Below, piece by piece: positions 61,601 through 64,000 of a DNA stretch of 64,000 nucleotides. The number at the start of each line of letters is the position of its first letter. Position 1 is the stretch's first letter. The translations under genes were made by a program, and so were the position numbers. This DNA is from Chloroflexota bacterium (GTDB lineage: Bacteria > Chloroflexota > Anaerolineae > Anaerolineales > UBA4823): assembly GCA_029557965.1 (NCBI GenBank), contig JAKQIM010000026.1, forward strand, positions 62,001 through 126,000, given 5' to 3'. Below the pieces are notes generated by a model. That model searched no databases. It was not told the origin of the DNA and saw only the letters and a program-made list of their open reading frames with translations.

Positions 61601-61744
61601 ATGGAGACCGATAGCAAGCAAAAGCCAGAGCGTAAACCATATCAAAAACCTGAACTGGTTGAATATGGCGAGTTGAAGGATTTAACTCTGGGTAGTGGTA
61701 GCGCACGCCGAACAGATCTCAAAGTCGGTAGTTGGACTGTTTAA
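61601..61744 (+). CDS. Lasso peptide precursor (A), 47 residues
   Basis: This small ORF encodes a 30-residue leader and a 17-residue core. The leader has YQKPELVEYGELKDLTL with Tyr -17, Pro -14, Leu -12, Gly -8 and Thr -2, the exact lasso recognition pattern for the B1 protein and B2 cleavage. The core GSGSARRTDLKVGSWTV has Gly1 and Asp9, giving a nine-residue macrolactam ring and an eight-residue tail with Trp15 as a possible plug. A GGAAGGAAGGG ribosome site precedes the ATG. It lies between the cyclase and the PRT-PqqD gene. Residue masses summed by hand give about 1757.92 Da for the cyclised core. Confidence 0.93.
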   Translation: METDSKQKPERKPYQKPELVEYGELKDLTLGSGSARRTDLKVGSWTV

Positions 61745-61752
61745 GGATTGGC

Positions 61753-62916
61753 ATGGTTAACACCTCGCCGGGGTTGAGCATACTCGGCTTCGAGGTTGAG
61801 GCATTACAATCTTACGCCAATAACTTAGAGCTATCCGATCTTCTTGCGCCGTTGATGTTGTCGCGGGCTGTGGCTGAAAACCTGGCTTGCGATGGTATCA
61901 CCGGCGCTTTATTAATTCTGCGTCAAGCTCCCCGTCCAACCCTGGCTGTGATTGGGCGATTTGATGAGACACAAGGCGCATACTTGAAAGCGCGTGCCAG
62001 GCATTTGCAGCAGTTATGCCATAACTTGCATTATGTTTCATACCGGCAGGCTGAAAAGGATTGCCGGGTTTTAGCAGATCGACTGCGAGCGCGGTTGGGC
62101 GATGACCTCAATCGATTTTATTTCCAGGCCATGCCGCGCGGTGGAATGGTGATTTTGGGCCTATTAGCCTACTGCTTGAACCTGGATCGCCAGCGTTTTG
62201 AGCCGCCTTTCCCGCCAGATGCACCGCTGGTGGTGGTGGATGACTGCGCCCTGACCGGGGCAAGATTGGCCAGTTTCCTGGCCCGCCAGGCTGGTCCCCG
62301 CGTGGTATTTGCTCCGCTATATGCCCCTGACCAATTGCGAGATGCGATCCAACGGCAAGAGAAGCGGGTGATCGCCTGTGTGAGCGCCCATGATCTTGAA
62401 GTTGCAAACGATGAGGTACCGGGGCAGCTTGAAACTTTAGAACAATGGCAGGCGCATCTGCCAGGGAAGCGGTATTGGGTCGGAAACCCTGAGCATGTCT
62501 GCTTCCCGTGGAACGAACCGGATACTTTTTTTTGGAATGCGGCTTCTGCACGAGCAGAAAAGAACTGGCATATTCTGCCTGGTGAGCTGTGTTTGAAAAA
62601 CCGTTTGCCAGAGCAGATCACCCCGGTTCCACTGCAAATCCAGCCAGATGGGGATGGACTATTTAAGCCGGCTGAGCATGTGGTGTATGGCGATTATGAG
62701 GGCGGGGTCGTGATCGGGCAGTTGGAAGATGGGCGGGTCATTGGGCTGGAAAATACAGCCGCGGCCATGTGGCGGGCACTGATTAGTTCGGCAAGCATAG
62801 AAGCGGCAGTTGATAGGCTGCAAAACGAGTATATGGTGGATGAGACGGCCTTGACGGCCGACCTGCATGATTTCATAGAAAAACTGCTGGGGCGTGGAAT
62901 CATAAAAGAAAATTGA
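61753..62916 (+). CDS. Phosphoribosyltransferase-PqqD fusion protein
   Basis: The 387-residue protein starts at ATG 61753 after AAGGA, 8 bases past the precursor stop. Residues about 110-240 hold a type I phosphoribosyltransferase fold: FQAMPRGGMVILGLLAYCLN and the PRPP loop PLVVVDDCALTGARLASFLA. Residues about 290-387 are a PqqD domain (GLFKPAEHVVYGDYEGGVVI, RVIGLENTAAAMWRALISS, EKLLGRGIIKEN) like the B1 protein. The PqqD part implies binding of the precursor leader, so the PRTase is probably a tailoring enzyme for this peptide. I know of no described lasso enzyme of this make-up. Confidence 0.85.
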   Translation: MVNTSPGLSILGFEVEALQSYANNLELSDLLAPLMLSRAVAENLACDGITGALLILRQAPRPTLAVIGRFDETQGAYLKARARHLQQLCHNLHYVSYRQAEKDCRVLADRLRARLGDDLNRFYFQAMPRGGMVILGLLAYCLNLDRQRFEPPFPPDAPLVVVDDCALTGARLASFLARQAGPRVVFAPLYAPDQLRDAIQRQEKRVIACVSAHDLEVANDEVPGQLETLEQWQAHLPGKRYWVGNPEHVCFPWNEPDTFFWNAASARAEKNWHILPGELCLKNRLPEQITPVPLQIQPDGDGLFKPAEHVVYGDYEGGVVIGQLEDGRVIGLENTAAAMWRALISSASIEAAVDRLQNEYMVDETALTADLHDFIEKLLGRGIIKEN

Positions 62917-62926
62917 ATATGTAAGT

Positions 62927-62961
62927 AGGGCTGTCCCATGAGACATTTTTGGGACAGCCTT
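62927..62961 (+). terminator. Hairpin between PRT-PqqD and kinase genes
   Basis: A 12-bp stem, AGGGCTGTCCCA (62927-62938) with TGGGACAGCCTT (62950-62961), includes one G-T pair and is followed by GTGTTTGTT. It probably ends or attenuates the main lasso transcript. Confidence 0.65.
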
Positions 62962-62978
62962 GTGTTTGTTGGATGGTA

Positions 62979-62984
62979 TATAAT
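62979..62984 (+). promoter_or_regulatory. -10 box of the kinase gene
   Basis: TATAAT 9 bases before the ATG at 62994 would give a leader of about 3 bases. No ribosome site and no good -35 are seen. Confidence 0.5.
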
Positions 62985-62993
62985 TCATTTGCG

Positions 62994-63980
62994 ATGGTGG
63001 AAGCTTACCTCCTATTTGGCATTACTATGGTCAGCGACTTCCCTTTCACAAACCGGCTGGAAAAGACAGCCTGGCAGAATGGGAATACTCCTGACTTAAC
63101 CTTTACATGTGTGCGCCAACCGCTGATCATGGATGATCCGCCAGGCCCCCTGTTGTATCGCAGCCTTGATCGAAATAAGATTGGTCAGAGCGCGCTGGCG
63201 CTCTACCGGCTCGACGACTGCGATTTGATACGCCTGAACGGCGTGGCTGACTTCTACATCTGGCCGCAACAGATTGAGTGCCACGTGCATGAGAGCGGGC
63301 AGTTGTACCAGGTGGAAATTGGCCTGTTGGGGACAGTTTTGACTTATTGGTTGGAACTGCGCGGCGTCTTGGCGCTGCATGCCGCTGCAGTCGTCCTTAA
63401 TGATAGGGCAGTTGTTTTTCTTTCAGAGAATAAGGGTGGAAAAAGTTCACTGGCGGCGACTTGCATGCAAGCAGGTGGCAGGTTGTTGACAGATGATGTG
63501 CTGGCGGTGGCAGAAACGCGTGAAGGATTCCTGGCTTGCCCCGGGTACCCTGTGATGCGTATGTGGCCAGATGGCGCGCAGTTTTTTACCGGTGGATATA
63601 AAAACCTGGAACTGGCACACCCTAAGCTGGAAAAGCGGCGTGTGGTCATTGGCCCTCAAGGGTTTGGGCATTTTTGTGCCGAGGCACGGCCCTTGGCATC
63701 TATTTATATACCAGAGCGTTGTAGCACAGCGGAAGGAGGCCTAGAGATTTCTATCTTACCTGTTTCTCCTCGAGAAGCTGTAATGGCTTTGTTAGGGTGT
63801 TCGTTTGCTGCTGGCCTGGTCGAAGTGGCTGGATTGGCAGTACGGCGCCTGGATGCCTTGGCGCGACTTTTAAACTCTACTACTGTACACAGGCTGCGCT
63901 ATCCAAACGGGTACCAATATCTCTCGGCGGTTTGCAATGCGGTATTGGCGGATCAGGCAGGAGGTAGCAACAGGAGATAA
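62994..63980 (+). CDS. HPr-kinase-like peptide kinase of the lasso cluster
   Basis: The 328-residue protein resembles the HprK-type kinases of lasso clusters. AYLLFGITMVSDFPF opens it, then LHAAAVVLNDRAVVFLSENK and GGKSSLAATCM form the P-loop, and GGRLLTDDVLAV supplies acidic metal ligands. Characterised relatives phosphorylate a C-terminal serine of the lasso precursor. The core here ends in Trp-Thr-Val, so the target residue is uncertain. The start at 62994 keeps the conserved FGI strand; codons further upstream lie in the terminator hairpin. Confidence 0.85.
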   Translation: MVEAYLLFGITMVSDFPFTNRLEKTAWQNGNTPDLTFTCVRQPLIMDDPPGPLLYRSLDRNKIGQSALALYRLDDCDLIRLNGVADFYIWPQQIECHVHESGQLYQVEIGLLGTVLTYWLELRGVLALHAAAVVLNDRAVVFLSENKGGKSSLAATCMQAGGRLLTDDVLAVAETREGFLACPGYPVMRMWPDGAQFFTGGYKNLELAHPKLEKRRVVIGPQGFGHFCAEARPLASIYIPERCSTAEGGLEISILPVSPREAVMALLGCSFAAGLVEVAGLAVRRLDALARLLNSTTVHRLRYPNGYQYLSAVCNAVLADQAGGSNRR

Positions 63981-64000
63981 AAATCATTTCGTGATTCATC

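Overview
The window reads as a chromosomal segment of a GC-rich bacterium, most likely a Chloroflexota member of the Anaerolineae type. This is inferred from gene content, not from a search. Supporting traits are Thr-Pro-rich (TPTPT) surface proteins, a two-subunit glycine decarboxylase (gcvPA/gcvPB), an aldehyde:ferredoxin oxidoreductase with a four-cluster ferredoxin, MalF/MalG-type sugar uptake, and many promoters whose -10 box sits only 6-9 bases before an ATG (leaderless mRNAs). Genes are densely packed, no gene-free stretch exceeds 300 bases, and there is no IS element, phage gene or CRISPR array.

Layout. 1-4.0 kb (minus): truncated fmt, PIG-L deacetylase, tRNA-Leu, Nudix, PHP and DUF362 proteins. 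4.2-14.4 kb (plus): a run of four divergent SPFH/band-7-like membrane proteins around a TPR-like protein, followed by pseudouridine catabolism genes (psuK, psuG). 14.4-19.6 kb (minus): a Thr-Pro-rich membrane protein, an FAH-family hydrolase, an RpiR regulator, tRNA-Val (plus), DUF1684 and DUF2804. 19.8-24.3 kb (plus): a fused serine hydroxymethyltransferase-aminomethyltransferase (GlyA-GcvT) and a PLP aminotransferase. 24.3-30.4 kb (minus): FKBP, a TGS-uridine-kinase-like protein, and gcvH-gcvPA-gcvPB behind a tandem glycine riboswitch. This operon lacks gcvT, which is supplied by the fusion upstream. 30.4-34.9 kb: DUF4870, MATE and membrane proteins, an EamA transporter and an IMPase-family phosphatase. 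34.9-39.2 kb: MoaD-like protein, AOR and ferredoxin, diverging from a histidine-ammonia-lyase-like gene behind a CRP/FNR-like site. 39.2-42.4 kb: sugar ABC transporter without its ATPase.

42.6-56.5 kb is a signalling block: response regulator, hybrid histidine kinase, B-box-like zinc protein, three MinD/ParA-like ATPases with altered Walker A motifs, sigma factor/anti-sigma/PrsW protease, a cyclic-nucleotide-binding coiled-coil protein, and a 1386-residue protein shaped like mammalian soluble adenylyl cyclase (two cyclase domains with complementary losses, AAA ATPase, TPR). cAMP made by the cyclase is probably read by the adjacent binding protein, with the MinD-like ATPases as candidate outputs.

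56.5-58.7 kb (minus) holds an O-antigen-ligase-like protein and a Wzz-like protein. Divergent from them, 58.8-64.0 kb is a lasso-peptide cluster: PqqD-type leader-binding protein, transglutaminase-like protease, Asn-synthetase-like cyclase, a 47-residue precursor with a textbook leader and a 17-residue core, a phosphoribosyltransferase-PqqD fusion and an HPr-kinase-like kinase. The last two are candidate tailoring enzymes and make this cluster unusual.
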